A stretch of DNA of 64,000 bases from Glycomyces sp. NRRL B-16210. GTDB taxonomy: Bacteria; Actinomycetota; Actinomycetes; Mycobacteriales; Micromonosporaceae. Shown piece by piece: positions 8,344 to 18,200 of the stretch; positions within the stretch are counted from its first letter, which is position 1, and each line of letters begins with the position of its first letter. The position numbers and the translations under genes are program-made. The stretch spans positions 1-64,000 of the forward strand of contig NZ_JOGR01000001.1 of NCBI RefSeq assembly GCF_000719515.1. The letters are read 5' to 3'. A model generated the notes under the pieces. It made no database searches. It had not been told where the DNA came from and saw only the letters and a list, made by a program, of their open reading frames with translations.

Positions 8344-9342
8344 ATGCGTAGAGGTTTGTTCCGGCGTGTCGCTGGGCGTGGGCGTGCGAAGCGGGCAGCT
8401 CAACGCGCCTCGGTCCCGGTGGTCCAGAACGCCTCCGGCAGGCGGTACCGGGTCGTAGAGGTCGATGAGACCGAGGCCGCCGAGTTCGCCGATCCGCCCC
8501 GCACCTGGGGCCGCGTCGGCGCCATGGTCGCGGGCTGGGCCATCGTCCTGGCAGTCGGAGCCTGGGTCGCACCCGGTTTCGCGGCGGGCAGCAGCGACCA
8601 GGACCAAGATTCCCGTGACGAGCCCGCGACTGATGCAGTGGGCGCAGCCTTGCGATACCTCCGTAACGGCTCTGATGAGGATCTCAAGAGGGCCGAAGAT
8701 GCGCTCTGCGATGATGCCGACCCCGAATTGAGTGCTGAGGGCCTCGACGAGATTCGCCAGTCCTACGTCGATTCGCTCGGGGGAATCACCCGTATCGATC
8801 TGAAGCCGGACGACCCCGTAGGCGTGGCGGATGGCGTGGTCATCCCCGTTACGGTTTTCTACATCTCCAAGGACACACAGCGCGATGAGGACTTCATAGT
8901 CACCGTCAGGCAAGAAGGCGAAGCGTTCTGCGTCGCCAACGCAGTTAGGGTGCAGGACGAGGAGCCCAGTTCTGGTGAGACCTCTGCTGAAGCGGTCGAT
9001 CCCAAGGTGGTTGCGAACGACTTCCTGCGCTTGATCGTCGTGGAGAACAATGCGGCGGCCGCGGCTCTGCTCGAGTGCTCTCCGGCCCCCGAACTCGGTG
9101 CTCAGGACCTCGAAGCGGCGATCGAGGAATGGGCGAACCGCAACACCACGGCCGATGGCTCGGCAAAGGGCTTCATCAACAGCCTTGACGCCGCTGAGTC
9201 CGCAGAGAGCTCGATCACGGTCTTCTCTGCCGAAGTTTCCCTCCGGGGGGACCTGGAGAACGAAACGGTGACCTTTGAGGTTGGAGTGCAAGGGGATTGC
9301 ATCGCATCGCTCGCCAACGAAGACGGCTTCTTCGATCGCTAG
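8344..9342 (+). CDS. Single-pass membrane protein, possibly two NTF2-like domains
   Basis: A 332-residue protein with a basic N-terminus, one membrane helix (about 57-76) and an external part that divides into two similar-sized segments (about 90-205 and 215-332). A membrane helix followed by two NTF2-like domains is the layout of TcpC/VirB8-type conjugation proteins, so a link with the T4SS-like operon 3 kb downstream is possible but not shown; it may equally be a general envelope protein. ATG 8344 was chosen over a GTG three codons earlier. Codon use is less GC-biased than in neighbours, suggesting recent acquisition. Confidence 0.6.
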   Translation: MRRGLFRRVAGRGRAKRAAQRASVPVVQNASGRRYRVVEVDETEAAEFADPPRTWGRVGAMVAGWAIVLAVGAWVAPGFAAGSSDQDQDSRDEPATDAVGAALRYLRNGSDEDLKRAEDALCDDADPELSAEGLDEIRQSYVDSLGGITRIDLKPDDPVGVADGVVIPVTVFYISKDTQRDEDFIVTVRQEGEAFCVANAVRVQDEEPSSGETSAEAVDPKVVANDFLRLIVVENNAAAAALLECSPAPELGAQDLEAAIEEWANRNTTADGSAKGFINSLDAAESAESSITVFSAEVSLRGDLENETVTFEVGVQGDCIASLANEDGFFDR

Positions 9343-9571
9343 CCGGGACAAGGTCCATTTGAGATTCCACGACACGCCGTGAGCAAGGGTTGACAGTCTG
9401 ACAACGATCGCTCACCATTTCATCAGTGCGCTTCTGCCTGATCGCGGTCGGAACCTGATCGGGTGAGGCTCGCCGCCAACTTCATACGGCCGTTTCATAT
9501 ACGCCGCCCGGTGGCTCCAAGTCGCCAAACTAGCTCCACCGGGCGGCCCTTACCCAAGGGAGCAAGCTCCA
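9343..9571. promoter_or_regulatory. Intergenic region with hairpin and a possible promoter
   Basis: A perfect -35-like TTGACA is at 9390-9395; the -10 region about 17 bases later is poor. A hairpin with 12-base arms (GCCGCCCGGTGG at 9503-9514 and its complement at 9536-9547) sits in the probable leader of the next gene, where it could be an attenuator, or a late terminator for the previous one. Confidence 0.35.
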
Positions 9572-10633
9572 TTGGCACCTCCGACCATACTCGATTCCGG
9601 GCTGCCCGGAAACAGCCATTCCGGTGCGAATCAGAACCGCCGACCGGGCATCCCCGCCTACCTTGAGCAGGTCGTTCACGCCTCCAGCGCGGACCCCGAC
9701 TCGCCCGGCGCGTACCGCTACGACCCGGAATCCGCCGACACCGAACCCCACCACGCGACACTTCCCGACTCCGACCCGCGATCGCCGCGCTACGAGCCGC
9801 CGCACCTGCGTCACCGTCCTGGCGACACGTGGATCATCGACCGCAACCGCCCACACGACCCGCTCGACCCCGGTGCGTTCGGTGCACCCGGATGGCACCC
9901 CGATCCCCGTACCGGCAGGCATCGCCGGAACGAACTGCCGGATCCGCCTCGCGACGAAATCCCGAAACGGTCCTCGCCTGACCGCTCGCCAGGCCCGACT
10001 GCGGGAGTCGACGGACGATCCTCCCGGCCCTGGAAGGACCGAAACCACCAGAACCGTCCTTCTCCGAGTGCCGACTGCGAAAGGGCCGACCGACCGCGAA
10101 CCGACTCCGGCGGCTCAGGCGGCGAACCCCCGCAGCCACCGCGATCGAGATCGCGGTTCTGGGCCGAAGACGACGACGCGAACTCGTTCGAGTTCAACCG
10201 GCTTCGCGAGGACGCCTGGGTGCGATTCCTGTCCGAATCCCACGAACTGCACCAGGCCCACCTTATGCAAGCACCGAGCGGGAATCGCTGGCGGCGCTGC
10301 TGGGAGCGACTCCTGGTCTTCCTTTTCCACCTGCTTCGATTGCACCCCGCCCGCATCGGAGCCGGCAACGACCACGTCGGTGCCGAACCTCTTGCACCGC
10401 AGGCAGATTCGGGCTCGACCTCGGTCCAGGTCGAGTGGCGCCGAGCGAACCCTGATGCTCGCGCAGCGCAAGCGGGTAGGGCGATCGGGCTCGCTCAGGT
10501 CAAATCCTTCGCGGCTCTTGCCAGTACTCCTACCCAGCCAGTCCTTCGATCGAACCCTCTCAGCCCTTACCTCGCCCAGTGGGAACGCCATTTCGATGCG
10601 CGGCTGGCCTTCCGAGAGGCGGTGGTGCTGTGA
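9572..10633 (+). CDS. Uncharacterised Pro/Arg-rich protein
   Basis: Not recognised. The 353-residue product is rich in Pro, Arg, Asp and Ser for its first 190 residues and probably disordered. A compact segment from about residue 190 contains EFNRLREDAWVRFLSESHEL and then a hydrophobic Leu/His stretch. The frame was chosen over the overlapping +1-shifted frame because its third positions are richer in G/C and because it overlaps the next gene by GTGA, a hallmark of coupled translation here. The start is probably the TTG at 9572, which has AAGGGAG about nine bases upstream. Confidence 0.5.
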   Translation: MAPPTILDSGLPGNSHSGANQNRRPGIPAYLEQVVHASSADPDSPGAYRYDPESADTEPHHATLPDSDPRSPRYEPPHLRHRPGDTWIIDRNRPHDPLDPGAFGAPGWHPDPRTGRHRRNELPDPPRDEIPKRSSPDRSPGPTAGVDGRSSRPWKDRNHQNRPSPSADCERADRPRTDSGGSGGEPPQPPRSRSRFWAEDDDANSFEFNRLREDAWVRFLSESHELHQAHLMQAPSGNRWRRCWERLLVFLFHLLRLHPARIGAGNDHVGAEPLAPQADSGSTSVQVEWRRANPDARAAQAGRAIGLAQVKSFAALASTPTQPVLRSNPLSPYLAQWERHFDARLAFREAVVL

Positions 10634-11076
10634 CCACCGCGGAGCAGGGTGAGGCGGGAGAACTGGAGCCGGGATTCGTTCGAACCCTGGCGAACGGCAT
10701 CGCGGGCTTCCGAAGGCTCGGTTCGGCCTCAAGCCGCCCAAGGCGTGACCGAGGCTCGGGAAACCGGGGAGTAGTCGCCGAGAACGCGGTCGTTCCCTCG
10801 GAGGACTACGACGGCGTACAAGCCGTGGCCGTCATCGGCGGGCGACGGCTCTACTTCGAGGCCCTCCCCGCGCAAGCGCGGCTTCGCATCACGATGGCGC
10901 ACGTCTGGGCCGGATCGGTGGAGGCCCTCGGATCGGTGATCCGCCTCGACACCGCCCACCCGAGCCTGCGTGTTTGCGCCCCGCTCGAAGTCGAATGGGC
11001 CGCGAGGCACATGGACGAGATCGTGGCCGAAGCGATTGAGGTGTGGGCAGCCTTGACGCGGCACTGCGACGGTTGA
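10630..11076 (+). CDS. Uncharacterised 148-residue protein
   Basis: Not recognised. The GTG start overlaps the stop of the preceding gene (GTGA), so the two are translationally coupled and probably work together. Residues 60-148 form a compact-looking domain with short strands and helices (VAVIGGRRLYFEAL and RHMDEIVAEAIEVWAALTR), ending close to a Cys. There are no membrane segments. A distant resemblance to small Rv3235-type actinobacterial proteins was considered but is not convincing. Confidence 0.55.
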   Translation: MTTAEQGEAGELEPGFVRTLANGIAGFRRLGSASSRPRRDRGSGNRGVVAENAVVPSEDYDGVQAVAVIGGRRLYFEALPAQARLRITMAHVWAGSVEALGSVIRLDTAHPSLRVCAPLEVEWAARHMDEIVAEAIEVWAALTRHCDG

Positions 11077-11624
11077 GAGGCCGAGTTTCATTGCAGGGCC
11101 TGGGGGCGGTGCGGCTCCGGGCCCTGCGAACTCGATCGGGATCACCGGATGTGGCAGGTGACCGCATGAGGTCGCCACCGCCGCAAGGGAAGGCAAGGCG
11201 CCGGCGCGCCGCGGTGGGGCAGCGCGCCGACATCTTCGACTGTGCCACACCGGTACGACACGCAAGACCGGGGCATGGTCCTTCACACGGGACCGGTCGT
11301 CACGAACTGGATACCGCGGGAATGGGTAACTTGCGCCCGTGGAGGTTCATCACATTTCCGAAGAAACCTCGCGGTTCGTGTTTGGAACGTCCGATTGATG
11401 CCGAGGATCAATCCAAACGGGACGATATTTTGCACCGTTCATCCTGGAAGTACCCAGGACGCGGATGAGCCCACCGTGCGACAATGGTGAACGGGGTATC
11501 ACGATCAGAACGGCAGGCACGTAGTGTTCGCCAGTTCTGCGTGGGGTTGGCGCGTCGCTGTCGAGAATACTCCGGCGGCGCGCCCATCTTTTCGCCCTTT
11601 TCACTGGGCCGGACCGGAACCCGG
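11077..11624. other. 548-base region between convergent genes, no gene seen
   Basis: Bases 11330-11560 are clearly less GC-rich than the surroundings, which is unusual between two gene ends and could mark a remnant or foreign insert. Open frames here have no coding-like third-position bias or ribosome sites. No strong terminator hairpin was identified for either flanking gene. Confidence 0.4.
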
Positions 11625-12788
11625 TCAGCCGAGCGGCGCGCCCACCTGGTTCATGAACGCGATCGGGTCCACCGCGCCCGCCGCACTGCGGTCGGCGTTC
11701 AGATGCGTCTCGAAGTGCAGGTGCGGCCCGCTGGAGCGCCCCGAGGAGCCCACGTACCCGAGCAGCTGCCCCGCCTGGACCACGTCGCCCTCCTTGACCA
11801 GCGGCGCGGAGCCGAAGTGGCAGTACCGGGTCAGATAGTCGCCCGCGTGCAGGATGTTGACGTACCAGCCGCAGCCGGCGACCTGGGGCGAGCCGTCGAC
11901 GTCGCACGAGTACGGCGCCCCGTACAGGCTCGCGTTGCATTCAGAGGTGATCACCGTGCCGCTCGAAGCGGCCACCACCGCGGCGCCCCGCGGAGCGCCG
12001 ATGTCGACGCCGTTGTGCGTCGGACGCTGCGGCGTCTGGAAACCGGAGTTGATCGGACCCTCGACCGGGATGATCCAACCCGCGGCCGAAAGCTCCCCAG
12101 GCTGCGTGCAGGTCCCCAGTTCGGTCGAGATACCGGGCATCCGAGCGCCGCCGCCGGTGAGGGTGTTGACGATCTCGACCGCGAGCGGCTCGTGCTTGGC
12201 GTACGCGTCGGGGAAGGCCGAGATCTGCACCTTCTGGGCGGCCACGGTGAGCGGCAGGCTCTCCCAGCCTTCGATGGTCTTGAGCTTCTCGTAGAACTTG
12301 GTCGAGGCGTAGACCGGGTCGGTGACTTGGTCGGGCGTGCCCCAACCGGTCGAGGGCCGCTGCTGGAACAGGCCGAGCGAGTCGTGGTCGTTGCGGTCGC
12401 CGAGGTGGCCCAGGTTCGTCAGCCCCGACTCCTGCATCGCCGTCGCGACGGCGATGACCCAACCGCGACTGGGGATCTCCAGGTCCTGCCCGACCGCGAT
12501 GATGATGGCGGCGTTCTGGATCTGCTCGGCGCCGTAGGGACCGATCCCGTCGAACTGGGCGTCCGGGTCGATGACGCCGCCGCTGCCGCAGCCCGCGAGG
12601 ACCACACTGCCGTCGTCGCCGTTCGACTGGTCGGACAGCAACTGCACGATCGACACCACGACGCCCAGGCAGCAGACGCTGATCACCGCGAGCGTCCACA
12701 CGAGCGGCCGGAACCGCTTCGGGATCCTCGGCGGGCTCGGGTTCGTGGAGCGCTCGTTCTCGGCGGTCTCGTCTGCGAAGAGGTTCAC
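11625..12788 (-). CDS. Transglycosylase plus M23 peptidase, VirB1-like wall hydrolase of the T4SS operon
   Basis: A 387-residue bifunctional peptidoglycan hydrolase. After a cytoplasmic N-terminus and one membrane helix (about 30-50) comes a lysozyme-like domain: MQESGL carries the catalytic Glu at about 119, followed by SLGLFQQRP near 136-144. The C-terminus is an M23 zinc metallopeptidase with HNGVDIG (about 258-264) and HLHFE (about 356-360) supplying the metal ligands. Gram-positive conjugation systems use such two-domain enzymes to open the wall for the channel. It is the last gene of the operon and overlaps the VirB8-like gene by four bases. Confidence 0.88.
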   Translation of the reverse strand: MNLFADETAENERSTNPSPPRIPKRFRPLVWTLAVISVCCLGVVVSIVQLLSDQSNGDDGSVVLAGCGSGGVIDPDAQFDGIGPYGAEQIQNAAIIIAVGQDLEIPSRGWVIAVATAMQESGLTNLGHLGDRNDHDSLGLFQQRPSTGWGTPDQVTDPVYASTKFYEKLKTIEGWESLPLTVAAQKVQISAFPDAYAKHEPLAVEIVNTLTGGGARMPGISTELGTCTQPGELSAAGWIIPVEGPINSGFQTPQRPTHNGVDIGAPRGAAVVAASSGTVITSECNASLYGAPYSCDVDGSPQVAGCGWYVNILHAGDYLTRYCHFGSAPLVKEGDVVQAGQLLGYVGSSGRSSGPHLHFETHLNADRSAAGAVDPIAFMNQVGAPLG

Positions 12789-13324
12789 GACTGCTCCCAG
12801 TCGATCGCCGAGACGAGCCAGCCGTTCGCGGTCCAGTCGTTGGCGCCCTCGGTCATCGTGAGGGTCAACGTGCCCGTGTCGAGCGGGATCGCGACCTTCG
12901 ACCCCGAGGCGGTCGCCTCACCGGTGATCTCCTCGGCGGGCACCGAGACCGGGTCGACGCCCCGCATCAGCTCGGTGTGCGAGGGGGTGAGGAAGGGCAC
13001 GATCGAGTCGTGCCAGCTGTTGGGCCCGTAGCCGTAGGGGTTCAGCCAGGCGCGGGTGAAGTCGAGCGCCCGGTCGATCGCCTCTTGCGGCAGCTCCTCC
13101 TCGACGTAGCAGCCCTCGGCCTCGCACGCCTCGGTGGCGAACCCGTCGTCCGCGGTGAGCGCCTCGGAGGTCGCGCTGCCGGTCGAGCCGCTCGTCCCGG
13201 GATTGGTGCCGTCCAGCGGCGTCTGCTCGCGGGTCTGCGCGAAGGCGATCACCAGCAGCACGAGGGTCAGGATGATGACGATGATCCCGTAGCGGGAGAA
13301 GATGATCCGGAGGGCGCGGTTCAT
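12785..13324 (-). CDS. VirB8/TcpC-like single-pass membrane protein
   Basis: A 179-residue protein with one N-terminal membrane helix (about 12-29), a Ser/Thr/Gly linker and an external domain from about residue 65, with two nearby cysteines (EACEAEGC) and a mixed alpha/beta pattern ending in TANGWLVSAIDWEQ. The size, topology and place between VirB6-like and VirB1-like genes suggest the VirB8/TcpC scaffold component, whose family has an NTF2-like external domain. The match is by layout rather than by motif. ATG 13324 has AAGGGA about eight bases upstream, and the stop overlaps the next start (ATGA). Confidence 0.6.
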   Translation of the reverse strand: MNRALRIIFSRYGIIVIILTLVLLVIAFAQTREQTPLDGTNPGTSGSTGSATSEALTADDGFATEACEAEGCYVEEELPQEAIDRALDFTRAWLNPYGYGPNSWHDSIVPFLTPSHTELMRGVDPVSVPAEEITGEATASGSKVAIPLDTGTLTLTMTEGANDWTANGWLVSAIDWEQS

Positions 13325-13327
13325 CCG

Positions 13328-15283
13328 TCAGTCCCTTCTCGCGGGCCGGTAGACCTCTCCGCCGCCGCTGGAGCCGCCGCCCGAGGCCGATGCGTTCGCG
13401 CTGGGACCGGCCGCGGCGCCGCCGCTCGGCTGTTCGGGAACCGCGTCGTTCTTGTCGCGGATGCCCCGGATGTTCTCGGCCGTCTCGGACGGGCGGAAGT
13501 CCTCGACGTTCCGGTTGAGGTCCTGGATCGCGCCGCCCGCGGTCTCGGGGCGGCCGTTGTCGCGGGGCGGGGCGCCCGAACCGGGCTGGTCCTTGTCGCC
13601 GTGATCGGAACGGCGGGCGAACAGCACGTCGGACGGGCCGCGGCCGCCCACCATGCCCGCGATGCGCCGGCCAGGGCGCAGCAGCAGCCACGCCGCGACC
13701 CCGAGGAGGCCGATCATGACCACTTGCAGCCACACGGGCATCGCCGTCGCCAGGATGCGACTGGACGCCCAGACGTAGATGACCGCCGCCAGCGAGAAGA
13801 TCGCGACGTTGATGGTCGCGCCGAGGACCGTATTGATCAGCCGTTTGAACGGGCCTCCGGCAGGGCGCAGCAGCGCGAGGGTGCCGATGATCGGCAGGGC
13901 CACGATCGCGAACCGCACGATCATGAACCCCAGGATGATGAGGATCGAGGCGGTGAGGTCGAACAGCGAGAAGAAGATCGCCGTCAGCAGGGCCAGGAAG
14001 CCGGTCCCCGTGCGCTCCCAGGCGCGCTGGCCGCTGAGGTTCGCGTACGCCTCAGGGTCCTCGGTCTGGATCTGGGCGGCGAGGTTCTGCCAGAGCTCCT
14101 GCTTCTCCTCGATGAGGTCGTTGCGATAGGTGGCAGAATTCTGAGCCGCGGCGTTCTCCTCCCACGAGAAGGCCTGCGCGGCGAAGAGCGCCGGACCGTA
14201 CTTGTAGGCGGCGTTGGACTCCGCGATGACGGGATTGCCGTTCGAGTCCTGGACGATCTTGCCGTTGCTCCGCTCGTACCTGAACTCCTCGCCCTGGCCG
14301 AGCATCGTCCGCAGCCAGTTCTGGTAGAGCACCTGGCCGGACACGGTGTCGGAGGCGACCACGGCAGCAGAGCGCGTGTCGATGCAGAAGCTCTCGCCGT
14401 TGAGGTCTTTGAGCTCGTTGTAACGGGCCCTGGTGATGTCGGGCTCGCGGATGCAGCCGTCCACGGACTCGTCGGCGATGAGGACCGTGCTCAGGTTCAT
14501 GCCGATCGTGAGCGCCTTGTCGGTGTACTCCGCGGCCTGCACCGGCCAGCGCACCACGGCCGTCACCAGCACCAGGATCAGCGCCGCCCAGGCGACGGTG
14601 GTGACGGCGTTGTTCATGTCCGCCTGCTTGGAGCGCCAGAGCAGGTAGACGCCGATGAGGCCGACGGTGACCGCGCCGAAGACGGTGAAGATCTGGCGGT
14701 AGAGCACCTCGGTGCCCTGCTCCATGAAGCGGTTCGACCAGCCCCACATGGTGTCCGGTTCCCACGCGGCCTGGCGCATCGAGTTCGAGGCGCCGACCAC
14801 GGCGACCGAGAGATTGAACTCCATGTTCGCCAAGGCGTTCGCGGTGTCGGCGCCGTTGGGGATCGAGACCGCGTTCGTGCACTGGCCGCCGATGCTCATC
14901 TGCTGCGAGCCGTACATCGGCAGTTGGTAGCCGGCGTAGCCGTAGGCGCTGTAGGTGCCGATGCCCTCGCTCTTGTCGAGGGCGCTCGGGTCGGCGAACC
15001 AGCCCGCCATGCCCGAGTCGGGGGAGGCCGGCTGCGGGGCGGCTTCGCATTGCAGCTCTTGGGCTTGGGGCAGTTCGTCGACGCATTGCGTCCAGTAGTT
15101 GTGCCACTCGTAGTCGGTGCAGCCGTCGTCGCCTTGGGCCCCTGCGAGGCCGGGGGTGAAGGCGAGGGCTCCGGCGACGGCGACCAGGACGATGAGCATG
15201 CGTCCCAGGCGCGTGGCGGCGCGCCTGGCGAATCGGTGAGCGGTGGTGGGAGGGGCGAGGTCGTGCGCCGAGGGGTCGGTCAC
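13328..15283 (-). CDS. VirB6/TrbL-like polytopic membrane protein of the T4SS operon
   Basis: A 651-residue membrane channel component. It begins with a signal-like hydrophobic stretch (MLIVLVAVAGALAF) ending at an AGA site, then a Cys-containing external region, a first membrane pair near residues 210-270, a large soluble loop, and a cluster of at least five membrane helices (about 420-545) before a hydrophilic Gly/Ser-rich tail. The chosen start is the GTG at 15283, which overlaps the virB4-like stop in AAGTGA and is preceded by GGAGGAG. The same frame stays open for 2.3 kb further, but that part is antisense-frame shadow of virB4. Family assignment rests on topology and gene order. Confidence 0.7.
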   Translation of the reverse strand: MTDPSAHDLAPPTTAHRFARRAATRLGRMLIVLVAVAGALAFTPGLAGAQGDDGCTDYEWHNYWTQCVDELPQAQELQCEAAPQPASPDSGMAGWFADPSALDKSEGIGTYSAYGYAGYQLPMYGSQQMSIGGQCTNAVSIPNGADTANALANMEFNLSVAVVGASNSMRQAAWEPDTMWGWSNRFMEQGTEVLYRQIFTVFGAVTVGLIGVYLLWRSKQADMNNAVTTVAWAALILVLVTAVVRWPVQAAEYTDKALTIGMNLSTVLIADESVDGCIREPDITRARYNELKDLNGESFCIDTRSAAVVASDTVSGQVLYQNWLRTMLGQGEEFRYERSNGKIVQDSNGNPVIAESNAAYKYGPALFAAQAFSWEENAAAQNSATYRNDLIEEKQELWQNLAAQIQTEDPEAYANLSGQRAWERTGTGFLALLTAIFFSLFDLTASILIILGFMIVRFAIVALPIIGTLALLRPAGGPFKRLINTVLGATINVAIFSLAAVIYVWASSRILATAMPVWLQVVMIGLLGVAAWLLLRPGRRIAGMVGGRGPSDVLFARRSDHGDKDQPGSGAPPRDNGRPETAGGAIQDLNRNVEDFRPSETAENIRGIRDKNDAVPEQPSGGAAAGPSANASASGGGSSGGGEVYRPARRD

Positions 15284-18200
15284 TTCTCCTCCCCGGGCGT
15301 GGTGTTCAGGTAGTCGAGCAGGCCGCGGACCCAGCCGAAGTCGGCGCGGATGCGCTGGACGCGCCCGTCCACGTCGCGCATGACGAACTCGCGGTAGGGG
15401 AGTTTGCTCGTCGCCGAGGCGTCCTGTTCGGACAGTGAGGCGAGGACGCTCTCGTAGCCGACGCCGGTGGGCACCCGCAGCAGCTTGAGCGCCTCTTCGG
15501 CGACTTCGGCGTCCTCGGCGATGCGGCCGACGAAGACGGTGGAGACGAGGTTCTGCACGTCCAGGCCGAGGATGTCCTTCGGGTTCTGGCTCGCCACCAG
15601 GGCCGCCAGGTTCCATTTGCGCGAGTCGCGGGCCAGGCGCACCAGGAACGAGCGGCCGGACTTCCAGCCCTCCATGAAGTGCGCCTCGTCGAGGCCGACC
15701 AGCTTGCGGCGGTGCATGTCCCCGCCGTAGGCGCGGCGCACCGCGAGTCGGTGCGCGGTGTGCAGCATCGGCAGTGCGAGGGCCTCTTCGGCCGACCAGT
15801 ACTCGCGTTCGATGCCGAGGTCGGGCAGGCGCAGGCCGGACATGGTGATCACGGTGAGCGCGGTGTCGTCCTCCAGCACGCCTTTGTCGGGGGTGCCGAA
15901 GAACAGCTTCGCGAGCGGCATCTCGGCGGTGTCGAGCAGGAGCGCGGCGAGTTCGGCGCCGTCGCCGGCGACGTGGTCCTCGGCGTTCTGGAGGGCCTCC
16001 ACGAGGTCTTCGAGGGCCGAGTCCTCCTCGGCCGGGACGTGGCGGGTGGCGTGGCGCAGGAGCCGGGCGGTGCTGGCCTCGCGCTGGACCTGCGGCGGCA
16101 GGAGCATCGAGCAGATGTCCTGGACGAGCATGCGGCGTTCGGAGCGGGCGTTGGAGATGGCGATGTCGTATTCGCGCTGGCCCTCGGCGGAGTCGTCGTA
16201 GTGCTCGCGCCTGGGGGAGGGGATGAGCGCGTACGGGGCGAGCGTCCCGTATTCGGAGCCGGTGAGGTTGAGGACGCGTGAGAACGGTTTGAGCTCGGGC
16301 ATCTCGCAGAGCCTGGCGAGCGGGCCGGACGGGTCGAGCAGGGTGACCTGGACGCCGCGTCTGGCGGCGAGGTAGCCGATGGCGCCCATGAGGGTCGACT
16401 TGCCGCCGCCGGGTTCGGCGACGAAGACGCTCAGGCCCGACTTCTCGCGGACCTCGGTGGCGAAGTGCAGGTCGAGGAAGACCGGGCTGCGGGAGGTGCC
16501 GGCGGTGCGGCCGATGAGGTCGCCGCGGCGGTCGCCGACGACCGAGGCGGCCTGCGGCAGGGCCGCGGCGAAGAGCTTGACGGGCATGCGGCGCACGTAC
16601 CCGGTCTGGGCGACCGGTTCGCCGGGGATGAACTCGCGGGCGAGCCAGTCCTGGTTCTTGGGGTGCTGGAGGCTGATGCGCATGTCCCGCTGGTACATCT
16701 GCATGAGCGTGCGGGCGCGCTCCAGGCACTCCTCTTTGGTGTCGGCGGTGACGGCGAGGCGGTGCCAGCCGTGGGCGCGGGCGGCGTCGATGGGCAGGCC
16801 GGTGGTCATCTCGTCGCCGACGCCGAGGGCGCGTTCGGCGAGGCGCTGGAGTTCGGGCGGGGCGTCCATCGAGTGCTCGTCGTAGTCGCGCTGCTGGCTG
16901 CGGATGAGGCGCAGGCGGTGGTCGAGGTCGCGGAAGGCCTCGCCGGGGCCGAGGATGTCGATGCGGCTGGAGAGTTCGACCGGCCAGGGGCAGCGCTCGT
17001 GGAAGTGCAGCCACGGCTCGTGGCGCTGGGGGATCTCCAGTTCCTCCATGCGGCCGACGGTGAGGACGGCGGTGTGCTTCTCCTCGCCGGTGAGGCGGTT
17101 GACGAGCTTGACGGTGGAGCCGTAGGGGCTGCGGTAGCGCTCGATGGACTCGGTGAGGGCGAGGACGTCGCCGGCCTCCCAGTCGGCGCCCGAGCCCGAG
17201 AGCAGGCGCGGCGGTTCCATGCCGAGGGCGACCGAGCGGTAGACGAGCCATTCGAGTTCGGCGGTGGTGGCGCGGTGGGCGCGGACGCCGAAGGAGCCGA
17301 GGACCTCGTCGAACTGGAGGCTGCGCTTCTCGATCTTCTCGCGTTCGGACAGGCGGGTGCCGCGGCCGACCATGCGGCCGAACTTCTCGCCGAGCTGGTC
17401 GAAGGCGCCCCGGCGCGAGAAGGTGATGCCGAGGAAGGTCTCGCCTTCGGCGTGGGAGAGCACCTGGAGGTGGCGCTGGGCGGCGACGAGGTGGTCGGCC
17501 CAGCTGGTGCCGCCGGGGACGGTGCGCAGGGGGCGGGCGGTGTGGCGGTCGACGGTGCGGGCCCACTGGTCGGCCGGGAAGGGCCGGGTGGTGCGCCGCA
17601 GGTGGACGCGCATCCCGGCGAGGCCGGCGAACTGCTCGGCAATGGCGACGATGAGCGCTTCGCGTTCGAGGTCGGGCCGGAAGGACCAGCGCACGCCCGG
17701 CAGCACGTACCAGGCGGTGACCGAGGCGGGCGTGAAGGTCACGTGCCCGGCGATCTCGGTCAGGCTCAGCTCGCGCAGCGGCTGGCGTTCCTTCGGGGTC
17801 GGCAGCGGCTTGACGCGCGAGGGCTTCGCCTCGCCGGTCTCGACGAGCTGCTGGGCCTCGGCGCGGGCCTGTTTGACCGGGACGAGGTCCTGGCCGGGCA
17901 CGCGCGTCGCGCCCTTCGACGCGGCTGCGCGGCGGCCCGTGGACGGGGCTCCGCCACCTGCGGCGGTGCTTCCGCGGCCCTGGTCAACAGCCTGTGGATA
18001 ACTCTGCCCCGACTGTGGATAACTTCCGTTGTGTTGTGGATAACCCTGTGGATTATCGCTGGTCGGAGCCTGTGCGTAACGCTGTGGATATCCCTGTGGA
18101 TAACTCGGCTGATTCTGTGGATAACTCTGGGGATAACCCTGTGGACGAGCGATGGACGGAGGGGTCATCGACGCAGGTGGCGATGCGTGTCCCGCCGGGT

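Noticed and set aside
11242..11490. 82-residue plus-strand frame in the 11-kb gap
   Set aside because: Third positions are not G/C-rich in this frame and there is no ribosome site before its ATG.
12977..15313. 778-residue plus-strand open frame
   Set aside because: Opposite to the VirB6-like and VirB8-like genes; low-complexity Arg/Gly/Val product without start site.
15284..17566. Upstream extension of the VirB6-like frame, giving a 1412-residue protein
   Set aside because: The extension is Arg/Pro/His-rich and lies in the wrong frame of the virB4-like gene. The GTG at 15283, with GGAGGAG and a stop overlap, is the natural start.
17985..18155. CRISPR-like repeat array
   Set aside because: The repeats are 9-13 bases, lie in frame in a coding region and have no 30-base spacers; they fit DnaA boxes instead.
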